Shown: positions 8,592 through 16,750 of the stretch, piece after piece
Layout: the number at the start of each line of letters is the position of its first letter
Numbering within the stretch: position 1 is the stretch's first letter
DNA from: UBA2821 sp902763335
GTDB lineage: Bacteria > Bacillota > Clostridia > Lachnospirales > Lachnospiraceae
DNA length: 64,000 bases
Assembly: GCA_052066835.1 (NCBI GenBank)
Contig: JBQHRJ010000012.1
Reading direction: 5' to 3' (one strand)
The notes under the pieces: model-generated
Seen by the model: the letters and a program-made list of their open reading frames with translations, nothing else
Told to the model about the DNA's origin: nothing
Databases searched by the model: none
Translations under genes and position numbers: made by a program

Positions 8592-9080
8592 TCATAATTT
8601 TTCTACGAGTTTTAGTTTGCTGCGATGGTATGTAACCCTTGCCCAGTTTTCTGATTTTCCGAATATTTCGCCGATTTCCTTAAAAGAAAGCTCACCAAAC
8701 ACCCTGAGAGAAAATATTTCCCTGTAAGGTTCTTCAAGGGTATGAAGTACCTTGTGTATTTCAATGTTGCGGTATCTGGAAATAATATCATTTTCAACAG
8801 ACTGGCCGGATTCGGGATTGATATCTTCTATAGATGCGTCGGCATATTTTCTCTTGTTTTTACGGAACATATCCATGCAAAGGTTTTTGGCGATGGCACA
8901 CAGCCATGTGCGTTCGCCGGATTGCCCTTTATAATTGCTGTGCATGGCTTTGAAAAATGTTTCCTGTGTAAGTTCTTCGGCTTCATACGGATTTTTCACT
9001 AATGTCATAATATACGAATAAACATCCATATAATACGTCTGGTATAATCGCTCGATGAATTCATCTTTTGGAGTAGCCAC
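8592..9080 (-). CDS. ECF-type RNA polymerase sigma factor
   Basis: About 162 aa with sigma region 2 (YQTYYMDVYSYIMTLVKNPYEAEELTQETFFKA, given here only as landmarks YxDVYSY and EELTQETF) and region 4 (LEEPYREIFSLRVFGELSFKEIGEIF, including the helix-turn-helix). The longest frame would start at 9119, but the ribosome site AAAGGAG lies just before the GTG at 9078-9080, which gives the usual N-terminus for the family (MATPKDEF). It is followed by its membrane anti-sigma factor, the standard ECF pair. Such pairs usually activate their own promoter; the region upstream of 9080 is AT-rich and I cannot identify the ECF promoter with confidence. Confidence 0.92.
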   Translation of the reverse strand: MATPKDEFIERLYQTYYMDVYSYIMTLVKNPYEAEELTQETFFKAMHSNYKGQSGERTWLCAIAKNLCMDMFRKNKRKYADASIEDINPESGQSVENDIISRYRNIEIHKVLHTLEEPYREIFSLRVFGELSFKEIGEIFGKSENWARVTYHRSKLKLVEKL

Positions 9081-9218
9081 TGTGTTTTCTCCTTTCGTGA
9101 GATTGGAATTGAAATACATTTATTAGACGAATGAAACACTGATTTGTTACAAAGTTTATCACAAAAATGGAAAAATATATATAAATATGATAAAATGCTT
9201 ATTGATTCAATAAAAAAC

Positions 9219-9260
9219 GATGAACCGGTTTATAAAATATAGCAATTTCTACGGTTCATC
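9219..9260 (+). promoter_or_regulatory. Inverted repeat in the leader of the FakA-type domain gene
   Basis: GATGAACCG (9219-9227) and CGGTTCATC (9252-9260) are a perfect 9-bp inverted repeat separated by 24 bp, just upstream of the ribosome site. It could be an operator or an RNA hairpin. Confidence 0.35.
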
Positions 9261-9282
9261 AGAGAGAAAGGAAGAAATTAAA

Positions 9283-9576
9283 ATGGCGGAAATAAACAGT
9301 GTAGATGTAGAAGAGGATCAGTTTGCATATCGTTATGACACACAGCTTCTTATAGACAGAAGAGATGAGGATCTTGATGAGGACGAAATAGCAGATTATA
9401 TCACAGAGCATTTTGAGGGAAATTGCCTTATTGCGGCAGGTGATGAGGATCTTATAAAGATTCATTTTCATACAAATGAGCCGTGGAAGGTGCTGGAATA
9501 CTGTAATACAGTAGGCGAGATTTATGACATTGTGGTTGAAGATATGATACGTCAGTCTGACGGTTTACACGGCTAA
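9283..9576 (+). CDS. Solitary FakA/DAK-associated domain protein
   Basis: A 97-aa cytoplasmic protein. The segment IKIHFHTNEPWKVLEYCNTVGEIYDI and the ending VEDMIRQ match the domain that follows the Dak2 kinase domain in FakA/YloV-type fatty acid kinase proteins, where the usual pattern is KIHVHTNEPGxVLEY...GEL...I.NM. The kinase (Dak2) part is absent, so no phosphotransfer can be expected from this protein alone. The start ATG at 9283 has a good site (GAAAGGAAG); the upstream in-frame ATG at 9220 lies in the inverted repeat. It may regulate or bind a FakA/FakB system elsewhere, but that is inference. Confidence 0.7.
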   Translation: MAEINSVDVEEDQFAYRYDTQLLIDRRDEDLDEDEIADYITEHFEGNCLIAAGDEDLIKIHFHTNEPWKVLEYCNTVGEIYDIVVEDMIRQSDGLHG

Positions 9577-9639
9577 ATAATGCTATTAATATTAACATAA
9601 TAACCGGCAAATTGTTAAGAATACTTGGTAGAATAGGCA

Positions 9640-9683
9640 TACCACCTTTGCTATAATTGTTAAAAATGATAGCAAAGGTGGTA
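9640..9683 (+). promoter_or_regulatory. Perfect 15-bp hairpin that sequesters a ribosome site
   Basis: TACCACCTTTGCTAT (9640-9654) and ATAGCAAAGGTGGTA (9669-9683) are perfectly complementary with a 14-nt loop. The right arm contains the AAGGTGG Shine-Dalgarno site of the gene starting at 9689. No T-run follows, so it is not a terminator. It would block translation if folded, or serve as an operator in DNA. Confidence 0.7.
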
Positions 9684-9688
9684 AAAAT

Positions 9689-10765
9689 ATGAGAAAACAT
9701 TATTTGGATAACATCAGGTGGATAACGGTTTTGCTGGTTGTTTTATATCATGTGATATATATGTATAACGGCATTACGGCAGGCGGTGCCGGAACGGTTA
9801 CGGATTTTAGGGGACAGGATATTATACAGTACATATTGTATCCGTGGTTTATGGTGATTTTGTTCATCATCAGCGGAATGTGTTCGAGATATTATCTGGA
9901 GAATCACACAGATAAGGAATATATAAAGGGACGTACATTGAAACTGCTCGTGCCGTCTACCATAGGACTTCTGGTACTCGGATGGGCTCAGGGATATTTT
10001 AATATGGCGATGGCAGATGCATTTAAAAATATACCGGAGAATGTTCCGGGATTTGTGATGTATATCATTATGGTAATATCAGGAATCGGTGTACTCTGGA
10101 CTATTCAGGTTATGTGGATATGTTCTCTGGTACTCGTTCTGATAAGAAAGATAGAGAAGGGCAGACTGCTTAATCTGGGCGAAAAGGTAAATGTATGGTG
10201 CATTATTTTACTTGGAGTAGTTGTGTGGGGTTCAGCTCAGATTTTAAATACACCGATGATATCAGTGTACCGTTTTGGTATATACATTTTTACATTTTTG
10301 CTTGGATATTATGTGTTCTCGCATGAAAAGGTTACGGACATACTGGCAAAATACAGTGTATATTTTATAGCAGCCGCAGTAGTTCTGGGAGGTTTATATA
10401 CATATTTTTATTATGGAAAAAATTATGCAGAACAGCCTTATGTGAATAATCCGCTTGCTATTGCTTATGCATGGTTTGCGTGTCTGGCTATATTTGGCGT
10501 AATGAAACGCTGGGGAAACAGGACGGGAAAAATTGCGGCCTTTATGAACAGAAGAAGTTTCGGACTGTATATATTTCATTATCTTGCCCTGTCGGTTGCA
10601 GCATATCTGATGGTCATTTGCGGAAATATGAGAGGGATAATTGTGTATCTGATTTCAGTAGTGGCAGCTTATGGTGGCGGATTTTTGTTAAATGAGATTG
10701 TTTCGCGTATACCGGTAATAAGATGGTGTGTATTGGGGATTCGAAAGGAGAAAAAAGGTGTTTAA
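9689..10765 (+). CDS. Membrane acyltransferase, acyltransferase-3 family
   Basis: A 358-aa integral membrane protein with about ten hydrophobic helices. It begins with the typical acyltransferase-3 pattern (YLDNIRWITVLLVVLYH, landmark residues DNIR and H in the first helix) and has RSFGLYIFHY near the C-terminus. Members O-acetylate or succinylate cell-surface sugars, lipids or antibiotics; the substrate here is not evident. Its ribosome site is buried in the perfect hairpin just upstream, so expression is probably controlled at translation or by a repressor. The 3' end overlaps the start of the XRE-AbrB regulator by 8 bp, suggesting that they are co-expressed. Confidence 0.85.
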   Translation: MRKHYLDNIRWITVLLVVLYHVIYMYNGITAGGAGTVTDFRGQDIIQYILYPWFMVILFIISGMCSRYYLENHTDKEYIKGRTLKLLVPSTIGLLVLGWAQGYFNMAMADAFKNIPENVPGFVMYIIMVISGIGVLWTIQVMWICSLVLVLIRKIEKGRLLNLGEKVNVWCIILLGVVVWGSAQILNTPMISVYRFGIYIFTFLLGYYVFSHEKVTDILAKYSVYFIAAAVVLGGLYTYFYYGKNYAEQPYVNNPLAIAYAWFACLAIFGVMKRWGNRTGKIAAFMNRRSFGLYIFHYLALSVAAYLMVICGNMRGIIVYLISVVAAYGGGFLLNEIVSRIPVIRWCVLGIRKEKKGV

Positions 10766-11174
10766 GGATAATCTGATTGATTTGCGTAAAATGAATGATA
10801 TGTCACAGGAGGAGCTGGCAGAGAAACTGCAGATAAGCAGACAGACGGTATCAAAATATGAAACCGGAGAATCAGTACCGGACATAGATAAATGCAAGCA
10901 GATAGCAGAAATATTTAATGTAGCTCTTGATGATCTGGTCAATTATGATAAAGAAACTAACGGACTCGGGGTGCCGCCAAAGGGAAAGCATATGTTCGGA
11001 ATCGTTAAAGTAGGTGACAAGGGGCAGATTGTGATTCCGGCTAAAGCTAGGAAAGTATTTGACATTAATCCGGGGGACAGGCTGATAGTTCTTGGCGATG
11101 AAGCACAGGGGATTGCAATTATAGGCGAGAAAGATTTTTTGAAGATGGTGCGGACGTTCAGAGAAAAAAGATAA
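10758..11174 (+). CDS. XRE-AbrB fusion transcription regulator
   Basis: About 138 aa with two DNA-binding modules. Residues ~4-58 form an XRE/Cro-type helix-turn-helix (MSQEELAEKLQISRQTVSKYE). Residues ~85-125 form an AbrB/MazE-type swapped-hairpin domain (VGDKGQIVIPAKARKVF...GDRLIVLGD). The longest frame would start at 10728, but the ribosome site AAAGGAG ends 7 bp before the GTG at 10758, which is chosen. It overlaps the acyltransferase gene and could regulate it. This two-module arrangement occurs in other clostridia. Confidence 0.88.
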   Translation: MFKDNLIDLRKMNDMSQEELAEKLQISRQTVSKYETGESVPDIDKCKQIAEIFNVALDDLVNYDKETNGLGVPPKGKHMFGIVKVGDKGQIVIPAKARKVFDINPGDRLIVLGDEAQGIAIIGEKDFLKMVRTFREKR

Positions 11175-11183
11175 AATATTAAG

Positions 11184-11240
11184 TTGACAAAGTGGTCTAT
11201 TCAGAGTAAACTAAAATTAGTTTATTCGGAGTAGACCGCT
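11184..11240 (+). promoter_or_regulatory. Promoter with overlapping 50-bp palindrome, probable BlaI operator
   Basis: TTGACA (11184-11189) and TAAACT (11207-11212) are 17 bp apart. A long imperfect palindrome (11191-11240) covers the -10 and start region; its arms are 23 bp and the transcript would form a stem with one mismatch and three G-U pairs around an AAAT loop. It lies directly before the BlaI-like gene. BlaI/MecI repressors bind dyads at their own promoters, so autoregulation is likely. A following TTTT could also make the hairpin a terminator for the upstream gene. Confidence 0.6.
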
Positions 11241-11249
11241 TTTAAAATT

Positions 11250-11266
11250 CAGACGCATAGCGTCTG
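11250..11266 (+). other. Leader hairpin immediately before a ribosome site
   Basis: CAGACGC-ATA-GCGTCTG is a perfect 7-bp stem with a 3-nt loop, followed directly by CAGAATGGAGG. Similar short hairpins precede (T)C(A/G)GAAATG(G)AG at 40810 and 42271. Confidence 0.5.
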
Positions 11267-11282
11267 CAGAATGGAGGTTATT

Positions 11283-11654
11283 ATGTATATTGAGTTAGGA
11301 GAAGTTCAGGAACAGTTTGCACAGATTATATGGGAGAATGAACCGGTGCCGTCGGGTGAACTTGTAAAGATTGCCGGTGAGAGTCTGGGATGGAAAAAAT
11401 CTACAACTTACACAGTGCTTAGAAAGCTGTGTGATAAAGGTTTGTTTCAAAATGTGGATGGAGTGGTTACATCACTTATTTCAAAGACAGAGTTTGATAG
11501 TGAAAAGAGCAAGAAGTTTGTCGATGAGAATTTTGCAGGTTCATTACCATCATTTATTGCAGCGTTTGTGGGAAGAAAGAAACTGACAGGAGATGAAGCG
11601 GATGAGATTCAGAAGATGATAGATGATTTTCGGAATTCATCAGAGAGGGAATAG
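11283..11654 (+). CDS. BlaI/MecI-family transcriptional repressor
   Basis: About 123 aa with an N-terminal winged helix typical of BlaI/MecI (ELGEVQEQFAQIIWENEPVPSGELV, then GWKKSTTYTVLRKLCDKGLF with the recognition helix) and a C-terminal dimerisation segment. Start ATG 11283 follows GGAGG at 11273-11277; an upstream ATG at 11271 overlaps that site. In BlaI/BlaR pairs a membrane M56 protease senses the signal and triggers repressor cleavage. Here the partner gene 8 bp downstream is broken, so the repressor may be uninducible or respond to another protease. Confidence 0.9.
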   Translation: MYIELGEVQEQFAQIIWENEPVPSGELVKIAGESLGWKKSTTYTVLRKLCDKGLFQNVDGVVTSLISKTEFDSEKSKKFVDENFAGSLPSFIAAFVGRKKLTGDEADEIQKMIDDFRNSSERE

Positions 11655-11662
11655 GAGAGAAT

Positions 11663-13214
11663 ATGAATAAGATTTTTATTGGAATATTAAATAATGGGTA
11701 TATGGCAGGTATTCTTATACTGGCTGTTATTGTCACAAGAGTTATTATCAGAAAAGCTCCAAAATGGATTAATTGTTTATTGTGGGGAATGGTTGCATTA
11801 AAACTTGTGCTGCCGTTTAGTATGGAAAGTGTACTAAGTCTTATACCGAGTAAGGAACCTGTGGCTACAGATATAGGACAACAGGCCGTTCCTAGGATAG
11901 ATACAGGTGTCACTGTAATCAATGAGGCTGTGAATCCGGTGCTTGAAAATAAATTTTCATATACAGACGAATTACAGGCATCGGTCAGTCCTATACAGAA
12001 AGTACTGTCAGTCATGGTGGTCGTATGGGGAATCGGAGTGGCGGTTATGATTTTGTATTCTCTTATTTCATATTTTATTTTACGGAGAAAGGTGGCAGTA
12101 TCAAGGAGAATTTCGGATAATGTTTATATATGCGATGGTGTGGAAGGCAGCATACTGTCAGGCACTTCTTGACTGTAATGTGAAAAGATGTATGATTGCA
12201 GCATGTCCGGTTGCATTTGGCGAGGTGAGTGTAAAGGCGAGAGTGAAGTCTGTTATCAGTTATAAAAAGCCTGTATTCTGGGTAATGCTTACTGCTGTTG
12301 CAGCATGTATTATAGTAACTGTATGTTTTATGACAAATCCAAAGTCAAATGATATTACCATGGAGAAACTTATAAAGATAACTAAAGAGGACGGATGGTA
12401 TGAAAGGCAGGAAAAGGGAAATGTCAGTTTGTGGGAGAAATATACAAATTTAACAGCATTTAAAAGAGAAGATGAGGAAGAGTCTCTGGTAAAGGTTTTG
12501 AGAGCACCCCTTGAAGACATGGGAGGAATATATGAGTTGCAGGTTTACTATTGGCCGGAGAATACCGCAGAGGCAAATTGGCATAAAACGGGAGATATAG
12601 AAATGATAGCTGTTATCAATAATTTCAGAAGAGATTTTGTGTGTTTGTACGCAGATAGTATGTATAAGTCTGATAGCAGTTTAAAGGATTTTATATCAAA
12701 GAAATATGAGCTTCCGGATGAACTGGCAGCGTCGACGGATAACATCCAGAGCAGCAAATTGAAAACAAAGGTAACATTCGATGAATATAAAATGGGTATG
12801 TTTCTGGGCTTTAACGGATGCCTGTTTGAAAGTGAGTCATATATTCCACCGGCACATGGAGAATGGGTTGAAGAATCCAGATACGCTCTTGGTGGAGTGG
12901 GAGTCAGTGATTTATCTGATTATAGTCTGTTTGCAACATTTACTGATGGAAAACTGACAGCATATGATTATACTGACAATCATATGAGTTGTGAAAAAAT
13001 CACCGCATTTACTAAAGGAGAGTATTCTGCATGCCTTTACAGATATGAAGTGGATCTGATTACGGCATCGGAAGAGGACATTCTTGAGGAGGGCGAGTCG
13101 GAAACTTCAGATTTATGGGTGGTCTTTTTCACAAAAGGGGAAGAGGAACCATTGTATATGAAGTTTTTTAATAGCGAATATTATTCTATGTCTGATGCCA
13201 TGAATGGTATATGA
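11663..13214 (+). pseudogene. BlaR1/M56-type sensor protease, internal deletion and frameshift
   Basis: Two fragments in different frames make up one gene. The first (11663-12172) carries the N-terminal membrane helices of an M56 protein and runs to NVYICDGVEG before a premature stop. The second (from about 12150 to 13214) resumes with YCQALLDCNVKRCMIAACP, FGEVSVKARVKSV, the last membrane helix and a ~270-residue extracellular domain. In intact relatives roughly 90 residues lie between these points, including the zinc protease HExxH motif; they are missing here. The joint is near 12145-12153. The downstream part could start at the ATG at 12120, but it would lack the protease core. The neighbouring BlaI-like gene is intact. 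Confidence 0.85.
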
Positions 13215-13220
13215 TGCAGT

Positions 13221-13249
13221 TTGTAAATAATGACGGGGTTTGGTATAAT
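13221..13249 (+). promoter_or_regulatory. Probable promoter of the hsd operon
   Basis: TTGTAA (13221-13226) and a perfect TATAAT (13244-13249) are separated by 17 bp, 37 bp before the hsdM start. No other clear promoter or terminator is seen until hsdR, which suggests one long transcript. Confidence 0.65.
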
Positions 13250-13285
13250 AAATATATAAAATGGAATCAAAATGGAGGCAAGAGT

Positions 13286-14884
13286 ATGACAGAAAATGAT
13301 AATAGCAAGGATTTGATTAGTGTATTGTGGAGTGGGGCGGATATACTCCGTTCTAAGATGGATGCAAATGAATACAAAGATTATTTGTTGGGAATTGTTT
13401 TCTACAAATATTTATCAGACTCATTTTTAATAAAAGTATATGACCTGATATATGATGAAAAACCCGAGTCTTTAAAAGTGGCATTGGATGCGTATAAGGA
13501 AGCATTGGCAGATGAAAGTGCGGAAGAATTGAAAGAGCAGATAAAGTCTGAGTGCCACTATCTTATAGAACCGGAACTTACATATACATGTTTTGCAGAT
13601 GCAGCCAGAAATAATTCGTTTAATAGAGAGCAGTTGCAGAAAGGCTTTAATAATATTGAGCAGAGCGATTCGTTGTTTGCGGATTTGTTTACTGATATAG
13701 ATTTATATTCTAACAGGCTTGGAACAGGTGATCAGAAGCAAAGTGATACTATATCAAATCTTATTAAGGAAATAGATAAAGCGGATTTGTTGAATTCTGA
13801 TGCAGAAATACTTGGAAATGCGTATGAGTATCTGATTGGTCAGTTTGCTTCGGAGACAGGAAAGAAAGCAGGAGAATTTTATACACCTCAGGCAGTATCT
13901 AAGATATTGACTAAGATAGCTATTGCAGGTCAGGAAACAAAGAGAGGCTTATCTGTATATGATCCGTGTATGGGTTCAGGATCACTTTTGTTGAATGCAA
14001 AGAAGTATGCAAAGGAACCAAATTATATCAGATACTATGGACAGGAACTGAATACATCCACATTTAATTTAGCCAGAATGAATATGTTTTTGCATGGAAT
14101 AGTTCCGGAAAATCAGGTACTTCGAAATGGTGATACACTCGACGGTGACTGGCCTACCGGTGAAGAGACAGATTTCAATATGGTACTTATGAATCCGCCT
14201 TATTCAGCAAAATGGAGTGCGGCGGCAGGATTTTTACAGGATGAAAGATTTAGCGATTATGGGGTATTGGCACCGAAGTCAAAAGCGGATTATGCATTTT
14301 TGCTTCATGGGCTATATCATTTGAAAAATAACGGTACAATGGCAATTGTATTACCTCATGGAGTATTATTCCGAGGTGCAGCAGAAGGAAAAATACGTGA
14401 AAAGTTACTCAGGTCAGGTAACATTTATGCAGTGATTGGACTTCCGGCAAACCTGTTTTATAATACCTCTATACCGACATGTATTGTTGTGCTAAAGAAA
14501 CACAGAGATGGAAGGGATGTATTGTTTATAGATGCATCGCAGAAGTTTGAAAAGGGCAAGAAACAGAATGCCATGACGGATGAACATATAGATGCAGTTG
14601 TAGATTTATATAATAGGAGGGAAACTGTAGAAAAAGAAGCATATCTTGCATCTTTTGAGGATATAGAAAAGAATGATTTTAATTTAAATATTCCGAGATA
14701 TGTTGACAATTTTGAAAAGGAAAAGGAAGTTGACATAAATGCATTACTTGATGATATGAAAAAGACAGATGAGGAACTGGCAGATGCACAGGATAACTTT
14801 GTTTCGCTTCTTAAGGATTTGACATCGGATGATGATGGTGTGATGAAATCATTAGAGCGTTATATTAGTATGATTGAGGGGTGA
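13286..14884 (+). CDS. hsdM: Type I restriction-modification system, DNA methyltransferase subunit HsdM
   Basis: About 532 aa. It has the N-terminal helical HsdM domain and an N6-adenine methyltransferase fold with the S-adenosylmethionine motif DPCMGSG at residues 226-232 and the catalytic NPPY motif at 303-306. Start ATG 13286 has a strong GGAGG; the frame upstream (from 13211) is open but without a ribosome site. With HsdS it methylates the recognition sequence, and with HsdR it forms the restriction complex. It is the first gene of the locus and lies 5 bp from hsdS. Confidence 0.97.
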   Translation: MTENDNSKDLISVLWSGADILRSKMDANEYKDYLLGIVFYKYLSDSFLIKVYDLIYDEKPESLKVALDAYKEALADESAEELKEQIKSECHYLIEPELTYTCFADAARNNSFNREQLQKGFNNIEQSDSLFADLFTDIDLYSNRLGTGDQKQSDTISNLIKEIDKADLLNSDAEILGNAYEYLIGQFASETGKKAGEFYTPQAVSKILTKIAIAGQETKRGLSVYDPCMGSGSLLLNAKKYAKEPNYIRYYGQELNTSTFNLARMNMFLHGIVPENQVLRNGDTLDGDWPTGEETDFNMVLMNPPYSAKWSAAAGFLQDERFSDYGVLAPKSKADYAFLLHGLYHLKNNGTMAIVLPHGVLFRGAAEGKIREKLLRSGNIYAVIGLPANLFYNTSIPTCIVVLKKHRDGRDVLFIDASQKFEKGKKQNAMTDEHIDAVVDLYNRRETVEKEAYLASFEDIEKNDFNLNIPRYVDNFEKEKEVDINALLDDMKKTDEELADAQDNFVSLLKDLTSDDDGVMKSLERYISMIEG

Positions 14885-14889
14885 TATGA

Positions 14890-16077
14890 ATGAATAGACC
14901 AAAAATAAGATTTAAAGGATATGGAGACGATTGGGAACAGCGTAAGCTGGGGGATTTGGTTGAAGTGTGCAGCGGAAGAGACTATAAGCATTTAGAAGAG
15001 GGTGATGTTCCTGTATATGGAACCGGCGGATATATGCTCAGTGTTTCAGAATCTTTGTCAGAAAACGATGATGCAATCGGAATTGGAAGAAAAGGGACAA
15101 TAGATAAACCTTATATTTTGAAAGCACCTTTTTGGACTGTAGATACGCTATTTTACTGCGTTCCAAGAGAAAGTAATGATTTGAACTTTGTCTTTGCCAT
15201 TTTTCAGAACATAAATTGGAAGTCTATGGATGAATCTACAGGTGTACCAAGTTTATCGAAAACAGCAATTTGTAAAGTTGAGATATCAGCACCTGGAAGT
15301 GAAGAACAAAGAAAATTAGGAGAATATTTTTCCAGCCTCGACAACCTCATCACTCTTCACCAGCGAAAGTGTGATGAAACAAAAACATTAAAAAAGTACA
15401 TGCTTCAAAAAATGTTTCCACAAGATGGTAAGAAGGTTCCAGAAATAAGATTTAAGGGCTTTACAGACGATTGGGAACAGCGTAAGTTTAGTGATGTGTT
15501 CACTGGATTGCAGAATAATACTTTATCAAGATCCGAATTGAATTATGAAAGCGGAACTGTCAAGAATGTACATTATGGCGATGTGTTGATTAAGTTTGGA
15601 GATTATATCGATGCCTCCAAAGAAGAATTGGCATTTATAAATGATGACTCTAAAGTCGAAAAATTCAAAGGTTCTTTTTTACATAATGGAGACATTGTAA
15701 TTGCTGATACGGCAGAGGACGAAACTGTTGGGAAATGCACAGAAATACAGGGTGTGGATGACATTAAGCTTATTTCAGGATTGCATACAATACCTTGTCG
15801 TCCTAAGGAAGAGTATGGTGCAAAATTCCTTGGCTATTATATGAATTCATCAGCATATCATGCTCAGTTGATTCCATTAATGCAAGGAATAAAAGTAACA
15901 TCTATATCAAAGTCTGCACTACAGGATACCAATATGATAATTCCAAAATCGGTAGACGAGCAGACGATAATTGGAGAATATTTTTCCAACCTTGACCACC
16001 TTATCACCCTTCACCAGCGAAAATGTGATAAACTGAAAGAAATGAAGAAATACATGCTTCAGAACATGTTTGTATAG
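14890..16077 (+). CDS. hsdS: Type I restriction-modification system, specificity subunit HsdS
   Basis: A 395-aa protein with two target-recognition domains (TRDs), each framed by conserved segments. Both halves begin RFKG(Y/F)xDDWEQRK (about residues 7-20 and 187-200) and end with (G)EYFS(S/N)LDxLITLHQRKCD followed by a helical spacer. The two TRDs differ in sequence, so a bipartite target is expected. The gene follows hsdM by 5 bp. Both half-boundaries are repeated in the orphan cassettes at 17651 and 19174, so new TRD combinations could form by recombination. A DUF3990 gene starts 14 bp after its stop. Confidence 0.96.
   Translation: MNRPKIRFKGYGDDWEQRKLGDLVEVCSGRDYKHLEEGDVPVYGTGGYMLSVSESLSENDDAIGIGRKGTIDKPYILKAPFWTVDTLFYCVPRESNDLNFVFAIFQNINWKSMDESTGVPSLSKTAICKVEISAPGSEEQRKLGEYFSSLDNLITLHQRKCDETKTLKKYMLQKMFPQDGKKVPEIRFKGFTDDWEQRKFSDVFTGLQNNTLSRSELNYESGTVKNVHYGDVLIKFGDYIDASKEELAFINDDSKVEKFKGSFLHNGDIVIADTAEDETVGKCTEIQGVDDIKLISGLHTIPCRPKEEYGAKFLGYYMNSSAYHAQLIPLMQGIKVTSISKSALQDTNMIIPKSVDEQTIIGEYFSNLDHLITLHQRKCDKLKEMKKYMLQNMFV
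14931..14946 (+). repeat. hsdS half-cassette 5' repeat, copy 1
   Basis: TTGGGAACAGCGTAAG, encoding the WEQRK boundary at the start of TRD1. It is identical in four copies. Confidence 0.9.
15471..15486 (+). repeat. hsdS half-cassette 5' repeat, copy 2
   Basis: TTGGGAACAGCGTAAG at the start of TRD2 of the intact hsdS. Confidence 0.9.
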
Positions 16078-16091
16078 GAGGAGTGGCTAGA

Positions 16092-16739
16092 ATGGGTAAA
16101 ATAATTTTGTATCATGGTACTCCTAATAAGATTGTAGAGCCGGTATTCGGTGGTGGCGATGATAAACATGATTATGGACGCGGATTCTATCTGACGGAAA
16201 ATATTGAACTGGCTAAGGAATGGGCTGTATGCAGACCAAATGATAAAAATGGATGGGTTCATAAATATGAATTGGATTGTTCAGGTATAAAAATACTTGA
16301 TTTTCAAGAAAGAGATGTTCTAGCATGGTTAGCAGAGTTGATGAAACATAGAGATGCAGCAGATTCTAAGCGTTATAGAATGCTGGCAGCAAAATTCATT
16401 GATAAATATGGTGTTGATACCGACGGGTATGATGTTATAAAAGGCTGGCGGGCTGATGCGTCATATTTTTATATTGCTAAAGAATTTGTCAGGGATAACA
16501 TAGATATAGATATTCTTGAGGAACTCCTTTCATTAGGTGGCTTAGGGATTCAGTATTGTATTAAGTCAGAATTAGCATTTTCAAAATTGCAAGAAATTAA
16601 TAGTGATTTGATAATGGTCAATTACAATGAATTTAATGATAAATACAATAAACGGGACGTTGAGGCACGAATGAAAATGAGAAAATTGGTGGATTCTGAT
16701 GAAAATAAGGTAACTAATGTATTTAGTACATTGTTTTAG
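16092..16739 (+). CDS. DUF3990-type, ADP-ribosyltransferase-like protein (first copy)
   Basis: About 215 aa. The N-terminal region has LYHGTPNKI (residues ~6-14) and YGRGFYLTENIELAKEWA, the pattern of the DUF3990 family, which I understand is grouped with ADP-ribosyltransferase folds (H in the first strand, Y in the GFY strand). The remainder carries DGYDVIKGWRADASYFYIA and a helical tail. Start ATG 16092 is 10 bp from AGGAGG; a GTG at 16083 is too close to that site. The gene follows hsdS by 14 bp. A small partner gene and a NADAR gene follow without gaps, a layout typical of toxin-antidote cassettes. A toxic activity is inferred, not shown. Confidence 0.75.
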   Translation: MGKIILYHGTPNKIVEPVFGGGDDKHDYGRGFYLTENIELAKEWAVCRPNDKNGWVHKYELDCSGIKILDFQERDVLAWLAELMKHRDAADSKRYRMLAAKFIDKYGVDTDGYDVIKGWRADASYFYIAKEFVRDNIDIDILEELLSLGGLGIQYCIKSELAFSKLQEINSDLIMVNYNEFNDKYNKRDVEARMKMRKLVDSDENKVTNVFSTLF

Positions 16740-16750
16740 AGGTGATGAGC

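Noticed and set aside
9640..9683. Reading the 15-bp hairpin as a terminator
   Set aside because: No T-run follows the stem on either strand, and the right arm contains the ribosome site of the next gene.
16092..16739. Calling the first DUF3990 protein DarT
   Set aside because: The visible motifs (YHGTP, GRGFYLT) fit DUF3990, not the DarT pattern; only the general ADP-ribosyltransferase link is kept.
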